Positions 46,445 through 54,737 of a stretch of DNA of 64,000 nt are shown here, one piece after another. Within the stretch, counting starts at the first letter, position 1. Each line of letters starts with the position of its first letter. The notes below the pieces were generated by a model. That model had not been told where the DNA came from. It ran no database searches and was given only the letters and a program-made list of their open reading frames with translations. Origin of the DNA: JAQWBS01 sp047975765 (GTDB lineage Bacteria > Pseudomonadota > Alphaproteobacteria > RF32 > CAG-239); the NCBI GenBank assembly GCA_047975765.1, contig JBKEEF010000002.1, positions 248,001 through 312,000 of the forward strand, written 5' to 3'. Made by a program: the position numbers and the translations under genes.

Positions 46445-48340
46445 ATGAGTAATAAAGTGATAGGTATTGACTTAGGAACGACAAACTCTTGTTTTGCAGT
46501 TATGGAAAGTGGCGAAGCAAAGGTATTGGAAAACAGTGAAGGCGCAAGAACAACCCCTTCAATGGTTGCGTTTACAGATACAGAAACTTTGGTAGGTTTT
46601 CCAGCAAAAAGACAAGCTGTGACTAACCCTGAAAATACTTTGTTTGCAATCAAGAGATTAATCGGCCGTCGTTTTGATAGTGCAGAAGTGAACAAAGATA
46701 AAGAACTTGTGCCATATAAAATCGTTTCCGGCGAAAATGGTGATGCTTGGGTAGATGTTAGAAATAAAAAATATGCACCTTCTCAAATTTCTGCAATCAT
46801 TTTGCAAAAAATTAAGGAATATGCTGAAAGCTATCTTGGTGAAAAAATTGAAAAAGCTGTGATTACTGTTCCTGCATATTTCAATGATAGCCAAAGACAA
46901 GCAACAAAAGATGCTGGTAAAATTGCTGGTCTCGAAGTTCTTCGTATTATCAACGAGCCAACAGCAGCAGCGCTTGCTTATGGTTTGGATAAACAAAAAA
47001 CAGGTACAATCGCAGTGTATGACCTTGGTGGTGGTACATTTGATATTTCAATCTTGGAAATTGGCGACGGTGTATTTGAAGTGAAGTCTACAAACGGTGA
47101 TACTTTCCTCGGTGGTGAAGACTTTGACCAAACAATCGTGAACTATTTGGCTGATGAATTCAAAAAAGAATCTGGAATTGATTTGAAGAATGACAGACTT
47201 GCTTTGCAACGTTTGAAAGAAGCTGCAGAAAAAGCTAAAATTGAACTTTCTTCAACAACTCAAACAGATGTTAACTTGCCATTTATCACAGCTGATGCAA
47301 CAGGTCCTAAACACTTAAACATCAAAATGACAAGAGCTAAGTTGGAATCTCTCGTAGGTGATCTCATTGAAAGAACCGCAGCTCCTTGTAAAAAAGCTTT
47401 GGAAGATGCTGGCTTGAAAGCCAGTGAAATCAGCGAAGTTATCTTGGTTGGTGGTATGACAAGAATGCCAAAAGTTCAAGAAAAAGTGAAAGAGATTTTT
47501 GGAAAAGAACCTCACAAAGGTGTAAACCCTGATGAAGTTGTTGCAGTTGGTGCGGCAATTCAAGGTGGTGTGTTGATGGGCGATGTGAAAGATGTTCTTT
47601 TGCTTGACGTAACTCCACTTTCTCTTGGTATCGAAACTTTGGGTGGCGTGTTCACAAGATTGATTGATAGAAATACAACAATTCCAACACGCAAATCTCA
47701 AGTTTTCTCAACAGCAGAAGACGGTCAAACAGCTGTGACAATCAGAGTGTTCCAAGGTGAACGTGAAATGGCTGCTGACAACAAATTGCTTGGTCAATTT
47801 GACTTGGTCGGAATTCCTTCTGCACCTCGTGGAATGCCACAAATTGAAGTAACTTTTGATATTGACGCGAATGGTATTGTTAATGTGTCTGCAAAAGATA
47901 AAGCAACAAACAAAGAACAAGTTATCAAAATTCAAGCTTCTGGTGGTTTGTCAGATTCTGATATTGATAAAATGGTGAAAGATGCAGAATCTCATGCTGA
48001 AGAAGATAAGAAGAAAAAAGAACTTGTTGAAGCAAGAAACCAAGCAGAAGGTTTGATTCATACAACAGAAAAAACACTCAAAGATTTGGGTGATAAAGTA
48101 TCGAGCGTAGACAAATCTGCTATTGAAAAAGAAATTGGTGCTTTGAAAACAGGAATGGAAGCAAATGACTTGGCAGTGATTAAAGAAAAAACTGAAAGTT
48201 TGATGCAAGCATCTATGAAGCTTGGTGAAGCAATTTATAAGCAACAACAAGCTGAACAACCTCAAGGCGGCGCTGAAGGGCCTGAAACAGGTCATAAAGA
48301 CGACGGTGTCGTTGATGCCGACTTCGAAGAGGTTAAATAA
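46445..48340 (+). CDS. dnaK: Chaperone DnaK (Hsp70)
   Basis: A 631-residue Hsp70. The nucleotide-binding domain has [40 protein letters not shown] and [12 protein letters not shown]; the linker reads [16 protein letters not shown]; the substrate domain and lid follow, with the C-terminal acidic [13 protein letters not shown]. The ATG at 46445 is preceded by AAGGAAG; a GTG three codons upstream is also in frame. No dnaJ or grpE follows; a strong terminator does. Confidence 0.98.
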   Translation: MSNKVIGIDLGTTNSCFAVMESGEAKVLENSEGARTTPSMVAFTDTETLVGFPAKRQAVTNPENTLFAIKRLIGRRFDSAEVNKDKELVPYKIVSGENGDAWVDVRNKKYAPSQISAIILQKIKEYAESYLGEKIEKAVITVPAYFNDSQRQATKDAGKIAGLEVLRIINEPTAAALAYGLDKQKTGTIAVYDLGGGTFDISILEIGDGVFEVKSTNGDTFLGGEDFDQTIVNYLADEFKKESGIDLKNDRLALQRLKEAAEKAKIELSSTTQTDVNLPFITADATGPKHLNIKMTRAKLESLVGDLIERTAAPCKKALEDAGLKASEISEVILVGGMTRMPKVQEKVKEIFGKEPHKGVNPDEVVAVGAAIQGGVLMGDVKDVLLLDVTPLSLGIETLGGVFTRLIDRNTTIPTRKSQVFSTAEDGQTAVTIRVFQGEREMAADNKLLGQFDLVGIPSAPRGMPQIEVTFDIDANGIVNVSAKDKATNKEQVIKIQASGGLSDSDIDKMVKDAESHAEEDKKKKELVEARNQAEGLIHTTEKTLKDLGDKVSSVDKSAIEKEIGALKTGMEANDLAVIKEKTESLMQASMKLGEAIYKQQQAEQPQGGAEGPETGHKDDGVVDADFEEVK

Positions 48341-48362
48341 GTATATTTGACGAAGCATAAAG

Positions 48363-48394
48363 AAAAAACACTCCTGTATAGGGAGTGTTTTTTT
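48363..48394 (+). terminator. Terminator after dnaK
   Basis: AAAAACACTCC / GGGAGTGTTTTTTT stem with a TGTATA loop, 22 nt after the stop. Confidence 0.9.
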
Positions 48395-48493
48395 GTTGCG
48401 AGATTACGTTTTACGCAAAAATTGGTATAGTCAGCAAAGTACCATCGGCTCTATCAATGAAGAAAGTTTCTTCATTATTCCTATGTCCTGTTT

Positions 48494-48571
48494 TGTCATT
48501 CCCGAGAAATCGGGAATCCATCTTAACGAAGCTCAAAACATTATAGATTCCCAGTCAAGCTGGGAATGACA
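48494..48571. repeat. Dispersed palindromic repeat, copy 2
   Basis: Same family as 10836-10910: hairpin ATTCCCGA/TCGGGAAT (48498-48517), spacer starting ATCCATC, and hairpin ATTCCCA/TGGGAAT (48547-48567). The ends TGTCATTCCC and GGGAATGACA are inverted repeats, and GTCCTGT / ACAGGAC extend the symmetry outward. Confidence 0.78.
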
Positions 48572-48699
48572 TAGAAAAAAACGAGTATGACAGGACTGTA
48601 GAGTCATTCCTAACTCTTTAACAAACCTCAAAGTATAATCAATATTTTATCATTGCAATCTCATAACTTTTGTTCTACTCTTTTTGTGCCGTTCAGAGA

Positions 48700-48850
48700 T
48701 GAATTGCGGAGTGTGACAACTCCTAAGTATGTAAAAACTAACTCCTTTTATGAGGGAGCTGGGGATATAAGCTATGTCGAATAACCCAGACTGTAACATA
48801 CTTCAGTTGTCAACTCCCTCGCCTATTTTTAAATGGGCGAGTTTTGTTTT
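48700..48850 (+). ncRNA. Structured RNA candidate with terminator (6S-like architecture)
   Basis: A long closing helix is visible: GGAGT, GACAACT and AAGTATGT (48708-48732) pair in order with ACATACTT, AGTTGTC and ACTCC (48796-48817). It encloses a small hairpin (CTCC/GGAG) and an apical CTGGG/CCCAG stem with an inner GATAT/ATGTC helix. A terminator (CTCGCC/GGCGAG, then TTTTGTTTT) follows at 48818-48850. Upstream TTGCAA, 17 bp, TACTCT could be a promoter. The long rod with a central bubble resembles 6S RNA, but no conserved 6S sequence is recognised. An 11-nt segment (AACTCCTTTTA, 48739-48750) is complementary to the ribosome site of the next gene, so a leader role is the alternative. Confidence 0.5.
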
Positions 48851-48883
48851 ATTAAATCAACAAAACTAAAAGGAGTTTGAACA

Positions 48884-49117
48884 ATGTTAAGTAAAAAAGA
48901 ACATAAAAATAATATCAAAAATTTTCGAAATAATCTGAAGAATGAAGTTGAAAAACTGAGAGTGGAACGAGGGCTTTCAGTTGAAGATATTGTAGAACAG
49001 AGTCATATTCCTCTGCTTGAGCTTTTTCGTTTGGAACAAAAAAGAGACTATAATTGGGGAACAATCTATCAACTTGCTCGTTTCTTTGATAAAAAAATTA
49101 GGATTACGTTTTATTGA
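48884..49117 (+). CDS. Small Cro/CI-like helix-turn-helix protein
   Basis: A 77-residue protein with a basic N-terminal helix then an XRE-like pattern (LRVERGLSVEDIVEQSHIP, LFRLEQKRDYNWGTIYQLA, RFFDKKIRITF). It is probably a DNA-binding regulator. AAAAGGAG lies upstream of the ATG at 48884. No target is evident; the structured RNA is directly upstream. Confidence 0.65.
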   Translation: MLSKKEHKNNIKNFRNNLKNEVEKLRVERGLSVEDIVEQSHIPLLELFRLEQKRDYNWGTIYQLARFFDKKIRITFY

Positions 49118-49232
49118 TGCGTAAAAGCTGATAATTAGTGACAATAAAAAGAGACTGAAAATATTTTGAACAATCTGATTCTTAAAATCGTTATAGATTA
49201 TGTAAGGAAATTTTATTAGAAGGATTATCAAA

Positions 49233-49604
49233 ATGAAAAAATTTATTGCTGCGTTATTAATTATTATGCTTTCAGCAACAGTTGCACAGGCTCGCCCAGC
49301 ACAGAATAATCCTCATCGTGGCGGTGGCTATCATCAAAAAGCTCCAGTTGTTGTCAAAGAAAAGCGAAGTAAGGGAGATGTTTGGGCTGCAAGTCTTATC
49401 TCTGGAGTTGCTGGTTATGTGATTGGAAGTAATGTTTCAAGTTCTCAAAACTATGTATATGCAGCACCATCATATAGCACAACAACAACGATTGTTAGAA
49501 ACAACGAACCAAATTGTGTTACAACATATGACAGATGGGCAGGGACAACGACAACAACTTGCCGTTCAACCCCTCAATATGATAATGTTGTCATTATTCG
49601 TTAA
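49233..49604 (+). CDS. Small exported protein with Gly-rich segment
   Basis: A 123-residue protein: signal peptide (1-20, ending AQA), a His/Gly-rich stretch, a glycine-zipper-like helix (ASLISGVAGYVIGS, about 52-66), then Thr-rich strands (TTTTIVRNNEPNCV, TTTTTCRS) with two Cys that could form a disulfide. AAGGA precedes the ATG. Function unknown; an envelope protein is likely. Confidence 0.7.
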   Translation: MKKFIAALLIIMLSATVAQARPAQNNPHRGGGYHQKAPVVVKEKRSKGDVWAASLISGVAGYVIGSNVSSSQNYVYAAPSYSTTTTIVRNNEPNCVTTYDRWAGTTTTTCRSTPQYDNVVIIR

Positions 49605-49625
49605 TTATATCTATAAACAATACAA

Positions 49626-49651
49626 ATAGAGCCCCTGTAAAGGGGCTCTAT
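49626..49651 (-). terminator. Terminator between convergent genes at 49.6 kb
   Basis: ATAGAGCCCC / GGGGCTCTAT, perfect 10-bp stem with 6-nt loop. The minus strand has the T-rich tail, so it mainly serves the lipoprotein gene at 49668. Confidence 0.75.
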
Positions 49652-49667
49652 GCATAAGATATCAAAA

Positions 49668-50843
49668 TTACTTGATGTAGATGTGAACTTCTGAACTTTC
49701 TGCTGAGGCACTTGATTTTGCAGAAAGAGAAACATTTTCAGGATCAACACCTTGCTTAACCACAGCTTCAAAAACTTCTGTTGCATGGTTTCGAGCATTT
49801 GCACGGTCTTTAGAGTTTCCGTTGACAGGTGTTACTGCCACAATGTCAAACATCATATCTGGTTTTGCATTTAGACCGCTTTTAATCGCATTGTTCAAAC
49901 CACTTCTATAGTCTACGCTATCATTGTTGAATTTTGCAACAAAGAGAGGTTTGCTAGAAAAACCAGTCGATACTGGACTTTGAGAAGTTTCAGCAGGTTT
50001 TGAGAATGAGCTATTGCTGCCAATATAGATGTTATCATTCATTGGAGAAACCTGAACTGGAGTTGTCGGAACGTTTCTTACAAAGCCGCCATTAAAACTA
50101 CCAACTCTAACCGGACCAGCAAGGCTGTCGATTGTTTGGTTAGCAGAAGAAATATATTGTTGTTGACGAGCATAGTCACTGTTAATTTCATTCAAAATAT
50201 TGCTCAAAATTGTATTTGTCTTCTCAGCATCAGCTTGAAGTGCTTTGAGTTGAGTATGATCTTCATCAACTGCACCAGAAATTGTATAAGCAGTTTGAAT
50301 TGAATTCATAATATATGATGTAGTCACAACGTCAGAAGCAACTCTTGTTGAAAGTTGGTTGAGCAAGATAGCTTCTTCATTCAAGCCTTGAACACTAGCT
50401 TGTGCAGATTGAAGAGCCGCCACAACATAAGGGTTGCCAGGAGTTGTTCCTGCTTGGAGTTTTGTCTCAATCAAGTTAACAGAATCACTATATTTTGTTG
50501 CACTTGTAACTGCAGCTGTTCTGATCTTTTGCAAATCTTCATTGTGCTTTCTGATAGATTCTTGCAAAGAAGTCAATTCAGAGCGGAAAGAAATAACTTT
50601 TTGACCAACGAAAGTTCCTGTTGATTGACCTTGGCTCACATGAATCGGAGCAAAATTAGATGTTCCAAGATTTGGAAGGTTTGCGTTTTTGTTTGAAACA
50701 CGAGAAGATCCAGAGGTTACTGTAGATTTAGTTTCCGCAGAAGTCGAAGATTCAGGAAACAATGAGTCATTACTGAAAGCACATCCGCTCAAAAGTGCAA
50801 TGCTTAGAGAAAGAAATGACAATTTCATAGCTATTTTGTTCAT
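49668..50843 (-). CDS. Lipoprotein with helical middle and C-terminal OmpA-like fold
   Basis: A 391-residue protein with a lipobox (LLSGC, lipidated Cys21). Residues 25-75 are Ser/Thr/Asn rich; 75-250 are helical (coiled coil); the end (LFVAKFNNDSVDYRSGL to VHIYIK) has alternating strands and helices and NHATEVFEAVVKQGVDPENV, which resembles the OmpA-like peptidoglycan-binding fold, although the canonical NxxLSxxRA motif is weak (KDRANARNHA). It probably links the outer membrane to other envelope parts. Similar proteins occur in Alphaproteobacteria. Confidence 0.78.
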   Translation of the reverse strand: MNKIAMKLSFLSLSIALLSGCAFSNDSLFPESSTSAETKSTVTSGSSRVSNKNANLPNLGTSNFAPIHVSQGQSTGTFVGQKVISFRSELTSLQESIRKHNEDLQKIRTAAVTSATKYSDSVNLIETKLQAGTTPGNPYVVAALQSAQASVQGLNEEAILLNQLSTRVASDVVTTSYIMNSIQTAYTISGAVDEDHTQLKALQADAEKTNTILSNILNEINSDYARQQQYISSANQTIDSLAGPVRVGSFNGGFVRNVPTTPVQVSPMNDNIYIGSNSSFSKPAETSQSPVSTGFSSKPLFVAKFNNDSVDYRSGLNNAIKSGLNAKPDMMFDIVAVTPVNGNSKDRANARNHATEVFEAVVKQGVDPENVSLSAKSSASAESSEVHIYIK

Positions 50844-50996
50844 TATAAAAACCTTTAAAAGAGAAATTATATAAAATTTATAATATCTAAACTTCTTTTT
50901 AGATTGAAAATACTAAAAAGACAAGCAAGATTTGTTGTTTTTGCATAATTAAGGTGCTTATATCACGAAATATTTTAATTTTTATTAAAAAACTGC

Positions 50997-51025
50997 TTGC
51001 CAAAAGAGATAAAAAGAGTTATCTA
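50997..51025 (+). promoter_or_regulatory. Putative promoter of tRNA-Arg
   Basis: TTGCCA (50997-51002), 17 bp, TATCTA (51020-51025), ending 21 nt before the tRNA. Confidence 0.5.
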
Positions 51026-51046
51026 TGCTTTGAATTTAGGAAATGT

Positions 51047-51123
51047 GCACCCGTAGCTCAACTGGATAGAGCACCTGACTACGGATCAGGAGGTTAGGGG
51101 TTCGAACCCTCTCGGGTGTGCCA
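51047..51123 (+). tRNA. tRNA-Arg (anticodon ACG)
   Basis: A complete 77-nt cloverleaf: acceptor GCACCCG/CGGGTGT, D arm GCTC/GAGC, anticodon stem CCTGA/TCAGG with loop CTACGGA (anticodon ACG), T arm with TTCGAAC, and CCA encoded. Its 3' end (51116-51123) is the left attachment site of the island, and the terminator that would normally follow lies 6.9 kb away at 58021. Confidence 0.97.
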
Positions 51124-52624
51124 ATAAAGGATTGTCCCCAGAATTTCCCTCGAAAGTGGCGAAAACTGGGGACTTTTCTATAGTTCGAAATTTTTTATTT
51201 TTATCAATCGAAATAGGGGCTGAAAAACATAAATGTCGAACTAATTCTCTTTGAGTGTAGTCGCCCTTTTGCCAGATTTCCTTAGGACTGCTAATAAAAT
51301 CAGACACAATTTGCCACGCATCATCAAATGGCATAAGCTCTTCTTTGGTCTCAATGATATCAAAATTAAGTTTTATTTTTTCTTCTTCCAATTTTTCAAC
51401 CTGTTCTTCATATTTAATCCTTATAATATCGCTAGAGGTTTTGCAGGCACTTTGCAAAAATTGCTCTTGCTCTTTACTTATCGTCTCAATACGCTTTTTC
51501 TTAGCCTCTGAGTCAGCATAGTAATCTTTAGTCTTATTATTATATAAATTTTTCGCCAGAGCGTTGGCAAGTTTTAACACGCCTTTTTTTGGTGTTATAT
51601 CGTTAAGTACCTTCTCAAACATCTCGTGTATGTCTTGAGGCTTAAACCTCATTTTACAGCCTTTATGGTGGCAATGATAATATGAATACCTTTTGCCTTT
51701 ATAACCCGTTGAGGCACTGCCAGTTATTTTTCCACCGCACTCCGAACAAATCAACCAGTTTCTGAGTGGGTACTGTTCATCTTTCATATTATAGATATTG
51801 CCCTTAGGTTTATATTTCTTATCTAGTCGTTGCTGTATTCTTTCGAAGGTTGAAGTGCTTATAATGGGATCTACTGCCCATTTTTGAAAAGGAATGTCCC
51901 ATTTTTTATAATCGGCATAGCCTGTATAAAGGCTGTTCCTCAACATTTTGTTGACTAGATTGTAACAAGGCTCTGCCATTTTAACATTAAGCTCGATCTT
52001 TTTTCTTTTCATAAATTTTTCAACATCGGCTATTGTGATAAATCGGGCAGAAGAAAAACCCTCTAAAGCCTCATTAACAGCGCTCGCTACTGGCTCGTTT
52101 TTCTCTAAATGTATTTTTCGATTAATTTTTACACGCTTATAGCCTATCGGTGGTTGAGGTAGCCAGTAGCCCGCTCTAGCGTGCTCGATCATATAACTTT
52201 TAGTCCTCTTTGCGTTTTTCTTTCGCTCGTACTGGCTTACTAATGAGGACATACCCTCCATAAGTTCGCTTTCTTCTGTATCTTCAAGCTTAAGATTAAC
52301 CGATTGCAACCTATGTCCATTTTTTGATATTTGGGACTTTAAAGTAAAATGCAGAACTGTATCTCTGGCGAGGCGGTTTATGTCGTCAACTAAAACAATG
52401 TATCTTTCTTTAGCATTATCCAGAAATTCAAACATATCAAATAAAGCAGGTCTATCTTTTTGACTACCTGATATTCCTTTCTCACTAAAAACGCTCTCAA
52501 CAGCAAGCCCTCTTATTCTGCACCATTCTCTACATCTGGTTTCTTGAGAGGCTAATCCGTTGCCCTCCTTTTCTTGTTTTTTACTTGATACTCGGCAATA
52601 TATTACTACCTTTTCTTTTTCCAT
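51086..52624 (-). CDS. Large serine recombinase (island integrase)
   Basis: A 512-residue site-specific recombinase. The resolvase domain (1-150) has YCRVSSKKQ (catalytic Ser13) and RLARDT; the recombinase domain follows (PPIGYKR); a zinc ribbon is at CSECGGK and CHHKGC; a coiled coil and C-terminal part end the protein. The last nine residues (PRGFEPLTS) are antisense tRNA sequence gained by integration; the original tail is encoded at 57907-57999 (see findings). It overlaps the upstream 80-aa gene by 44 nt. Confidence 0.93.
   Translation of the reverse strand: MEKEKVVIYCRVSSKKQEKEGNGLASQETRCREWCRIRGLAVESVFSEKGISGSQKDRPALFDMFEFLDNAKERYIVLVDDINRLARDTVLHFTLKSQISKNGHRLQSVNLKLEDTEESELMEGMSSLVSQYERKKNAKRTKSYMIEHARAGYWLPQPPIGYKRVKINRKIHLEKNEPVASAVNEALEGFSSARFITIADVEKFMKRKKIELNVKMAEPCYNLVNKMLRNSLYTGYADYKKWDIPFQKWAVDPIISTSTFERIQQRLDKKYKPKGNIYNMKDEQYPLRNWLICSECGGKITGSASTGYKGKRYSYYHCHHKGCKMRFKPQDIHEMFEKVLNDITPKKGVLKLANALAKNLYNNKTKDYYADSEAKKKRIETISKEQEQFLQSACKTSSDIIRIKYEEQVEKLEEEKIKLNFDIIETKEELMPFDDAWQIVSDFISSPKEIWQKGDYTQRELVRHLCFSAPISIDKNKKFRTIEKSPVFATFEGNSGDNPLLAHPRGFEPLTS
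51116..51128. other. attL (left attachment site)
   Basis: First copy of GTGTGCCAATAAA. It spans the tRNA 3' end including CCA, and lies within the recombinase coding frame, starting exactly at a His codon boundary on the minus strand. Confidence 0.85.
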
Positions 52625-52823
52625 TTAACGCCTCATTTAATTTCGTGTTTATAATCTCAATCAGAGCATCTCTCATCGTTATTACTTCTGCATCTGATGA
52701 TGTCCAGTTATCTAAGAGCTTTCGGCACTCTTGAACACTAAAAGCATCAACCGCTTTAGCAGAAGTTAGCGGTGGTTCATACGGGTTATTTTTAGCTTTA
52801 TGTAAAGACTTTGCTTTTGTCAT
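52581..52823 (-). CDS. Small unknown protein upstream of the recombinase
   Basis: An 80-residue soluble protein with a basic N-terminus, a helix-turn region (AFSVQECRKLLDNW), and an amphipathic helix (TMRDALIEIINTKLNEALNG). It overlaps the recombinase start by 44 nt. Position and size suit a recombination directionality factor or an accessory protein, but no family is recognised. No strong ribosome site. Confidence 0.5.
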   Translation of the reverse strand: MTKAKSLHKAKNNPYEPPLTSAKAVDAFSVQECRKLLDNWTSSDAEVITMRDALIEIINTKLNEALNGKRKGSNILPSIK

Positions 52824-52894
52824 AAGCCAGAGTTACCAAGCTTTTAAGAGCCTGAAAACAAATCTTGCTTATCTAGTTGAAGATAGTTTAAATT

Positions 52895-53608
52895 TTACTT
52901 TTTGAGCTTCAATAATTTGTTCAAATCAACAAAATTTAACTTATTTTCTGTTAAATCTTTAAATAGAATCGGATTCTTGAGATATATAAAACCCTTTGAA
53001 AGATATTTTTGAGGGAAAAATAGCGATCGTAGTTCATCGCCCAATTTAATCCCCTGAAAAAAAACATAAAAATCGCTAGTGTCATCGCTTTTTATGACAT
53101 TTTTTGTTATCAAATCATCACGAGTAAAAGACTTGTTGGGGTTTTCTATAAGATATTCTAATAACCTGTCATTAAAGCCTTGCCGTGCATTCGTAATAAG
53201 AAAAACATCATTTAGAATTAAATGCCTGTGTTCGTCATACGAGAGCCACAGAGCCTTTTTGTCGGCGGGTTTTTGTGTGATACTAGGATACTTCTTCAAA
53301 ACACCGTCTCGTAGCTTTAAAAGTGCTTTATCGAAATTAGGCTTTTTTGTAACCTCACACGTATAGCTAGACTCTTTAATGTTTTCGGGGTGCTTTACAA
53401 AAAGCCAGTCCACGACAATATCAATCATATCGTAGTCTTTGGCTAACTTATTAACTATGCCTATTACCTCATCATTGGTTAGAGGGCGAAAAAACTTCGA
53501 TATGACCGTTACCTCAGCACCTTCAGGCGATGATTAAAATCTACCCGACAGCCACTTAGCCATACTAAGAACCTTGCCCTCTGGGGTGTTGAGATAATCG
53601 GTATTCAT
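52895..53608 (-). pseudogene. Unknown gene interrupted by an in-frame TAA at codon 25
   Basis: A well-placed ATG at 53608 (AAGGAAG 5 nt upstream) opens MNTDYLNTPEGKVL, then TAA at 53534-53536. The same frame continues without further stops (SSPEGAEVTVISKFF) to 52895, for 237 codons in all. The 177-aa open part starting at an ATG at 53428 has no ribosome site of its own. It contains a winged-helix-like segment (LLEYLIENPNKSFTRDDLI). Function unknown. One substitution to TAA would explain it. Confidence 0.65.
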
Positions 53609-53705
53609 CACATCTTCCTTTTATTTTTCAAAACATTTTTATAATATCAAAATCCTTTAAAGTTTCAATCCTTAACAAAATTATTACAGTCCGTATGAAA
53701 ATGTT

Positions 53706-54242
53706 TTATTTGCCATTAGTTTTATAATTATCGACCTCGCTCAAAAACTTAGCGATATTTTTGTTCTCAATCTTAATAACGGAAGATGTGGTTTTACCAT
53801 AAAGCTTTATCTCAATATCGCCACCAAAGTAATTTCTAGGCAAACGAATTTGATAATGGTCGTTATACCACCCCAAACGAGAATCAGGTTCTAAAACTAA
53901 TTGTAGATCTTTAGAGTTTAGATCAACAGCTTTATACAGATTTCTACCTCTGATGCCTCTATCAATAACAAGGTTACCATTTATGTAGTAAAGATCTTCT
54001 TTAGCATCTTTGTAATAAACCAGAGAGCAGGTGTTCTTATCGTATCCAGTCTCAGATTTGCCCCTGCAAAGACCATTCATTGTAATAACTACGCTGTTAT
54101 TGAATTTATCTTCTTTAATTTCAACGCTTTTAACCCTGTTATCTTTGAAATAAATGCCATTTGCCCCCATTTCAGGACTAAGATAGCACCCGTTAAGAAC
54201 CCAAAGCATCGGTAAAAGCAAAATAAATGTATGTTTATTCAT
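53706..54242 (-). CDS. Island-encoded lipoprotein of unknown function
   Basis: A 178-residue protein with a lipobox (VLNGC, Cys19) and a beta-rich remainder (VVITMNGLCRG, LVIDRGIRGRNLY, IEIKLYGKTTSS). GGGAG lies 7 nt before the ATG. It is directly downstream of the structured RNA and its terminator hairpin, so its expression may depend on read-through. Lipoproteins on small islands can alter surface exposure to phage, but that is speculation here. Confidence 0.7.
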   Translation of the reverse strand: MNKHTFILLLPMLWVLNGCYLSPEMGANGIYFKDNRVKSVEIKEDKFNNSVVITMNGLCRGKSETGYDKNTCSLVYYKDAKEDLYYINGNLVIDRGIRGRNLYKAVDLNSKDLQLVLEPDSRLGWYNDHYQIRLPRNYFGGDIEIKLYGKTTSSVIKIENKNIAKFLSEVDNYKTNGK

Positions 54243-54261
54243 ATATCAACTCCCTAAATTA

Positions 54262-54447
54262 AACCAAAAGTCGCCCTGATTAAGTGGCGACTGGGAATTG
54301 GTAACTACGTATAGATAGTGTGACTTATTTGCACAAGCTTATTAGGTCACTTCCCAGTCATAAGACTAGAAAGTAAACCAATTTACGTCTTGATTTAAGA
54401 CGCTATACGAGAGGTTACCACACCCCAAAACGGTAATCGGCCGTTTC
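54262..54447 (-). ncRNA. Structured island RNA with promoter and terminator (candidate ncRNA or attenuator leader)
   Basis: Minus-strand RNA of about 185 nt. In order of transcription: hairpin AAACGG/CCGTTT (54428-54446); a long-range pair GTTACCA/TGGTAAC (54414-54420 with 54299-54305) enclosing CGTCTT/AAGACG and a nested ACTGGGAA/TTCCCAGT (54290-54297 with 54351-54358) with inner GTGAC/GTCAC; then AGTCGCC/GGCGACT (54269-54292) followed by TTTTGG. The last hairpin shares its ACT with the TTCCCAGT helix, so the two are mutually exclusive, as in attenuators. The lipoprotein gene begins 20 nt later. Confidence 0.6.
54265..54292 (-). terminator. Terminator of the island RNA
   Basis: 7-bp GC-rich stem AGTCGCC/GGCGACT, 10-nt loop, then TTTTGG on the minus strand, 23-27 nt before the lipoprotein ATG. 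Confidence 0.6.
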
Positions 54448-54453
54448 GAAGTT

Positions 54454-54482
54454 ATGGTATAAATAAAAGCGGTGGAAGTCAA
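54454..54482 (-). promoter_or_regulatory. Promoter of the island RNA
   Basis: TTGACT (54477-54482), exactly 17 bp, TACCAT (54454-54459) on the minus strand; predicted start near 54447, just before the first hairpin. Confidence 0.65.
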
Positions 54483-54634
54483 AGGGATTTTTGATCTGGT
54501 AGCAGAAAAGCTTATATTTTAAAAATCTTTTGCCGTTGGTACGTCTATTTTATTTGGTAAACTCAAAAACATTTATTTGCTACACTGTAACATTGGTATA
54601 AATTCAAGCTTTTCAATGAATTAACCTTGCGTTT

Positions 54635-54658
54635 GTTACAGAAGTTACACTTGTTACA
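54635..54658. repeat. Three GTTACA units at 9-bp period
   Basis: GTTACA at 54635, 54644 and 54653, with an inverted TGTAAC at 54586. They lie in the 255-nt gap between the ATPase end and the island RNA promoter, on one face of the helix roughly every turn. Possible operator or iteron; no replication protein is present. Confidence 0.4.
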
Positions 54659-54737
54659 CCTTATTTTGTATCTAAAACTTTTTACCACCTATTTAGTAAG
54701 GGGTAAGGTCGTAAGTTGTGTTAAAAACCCTAATAGC

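Noticed and set aside
48700..48850. SRP RNA, tmRNA or RNase P RNA
   Set aside because: None of the conserved motifs of these RNAs (GNAR tetraloop/helix 8, tRNA-like ends, P4 core) is present.
51086..51115. PRGFEPLTS tail as a genuine recombinase motif
   Set aside because: These codons are the antisense of the tRNA-Arg 3' half; the same tail appears on any frame running into a tRNA gene.
54262..54447. Retron msr-msd RNA
   Set aside because: The island has no reverse transcriptase, and no priming guanosine context could be argued.
54586..54658. CRISPR-like array
   Set aside because: Units are 6 bp at 9-bp spacing; no spacers and no cas genes.
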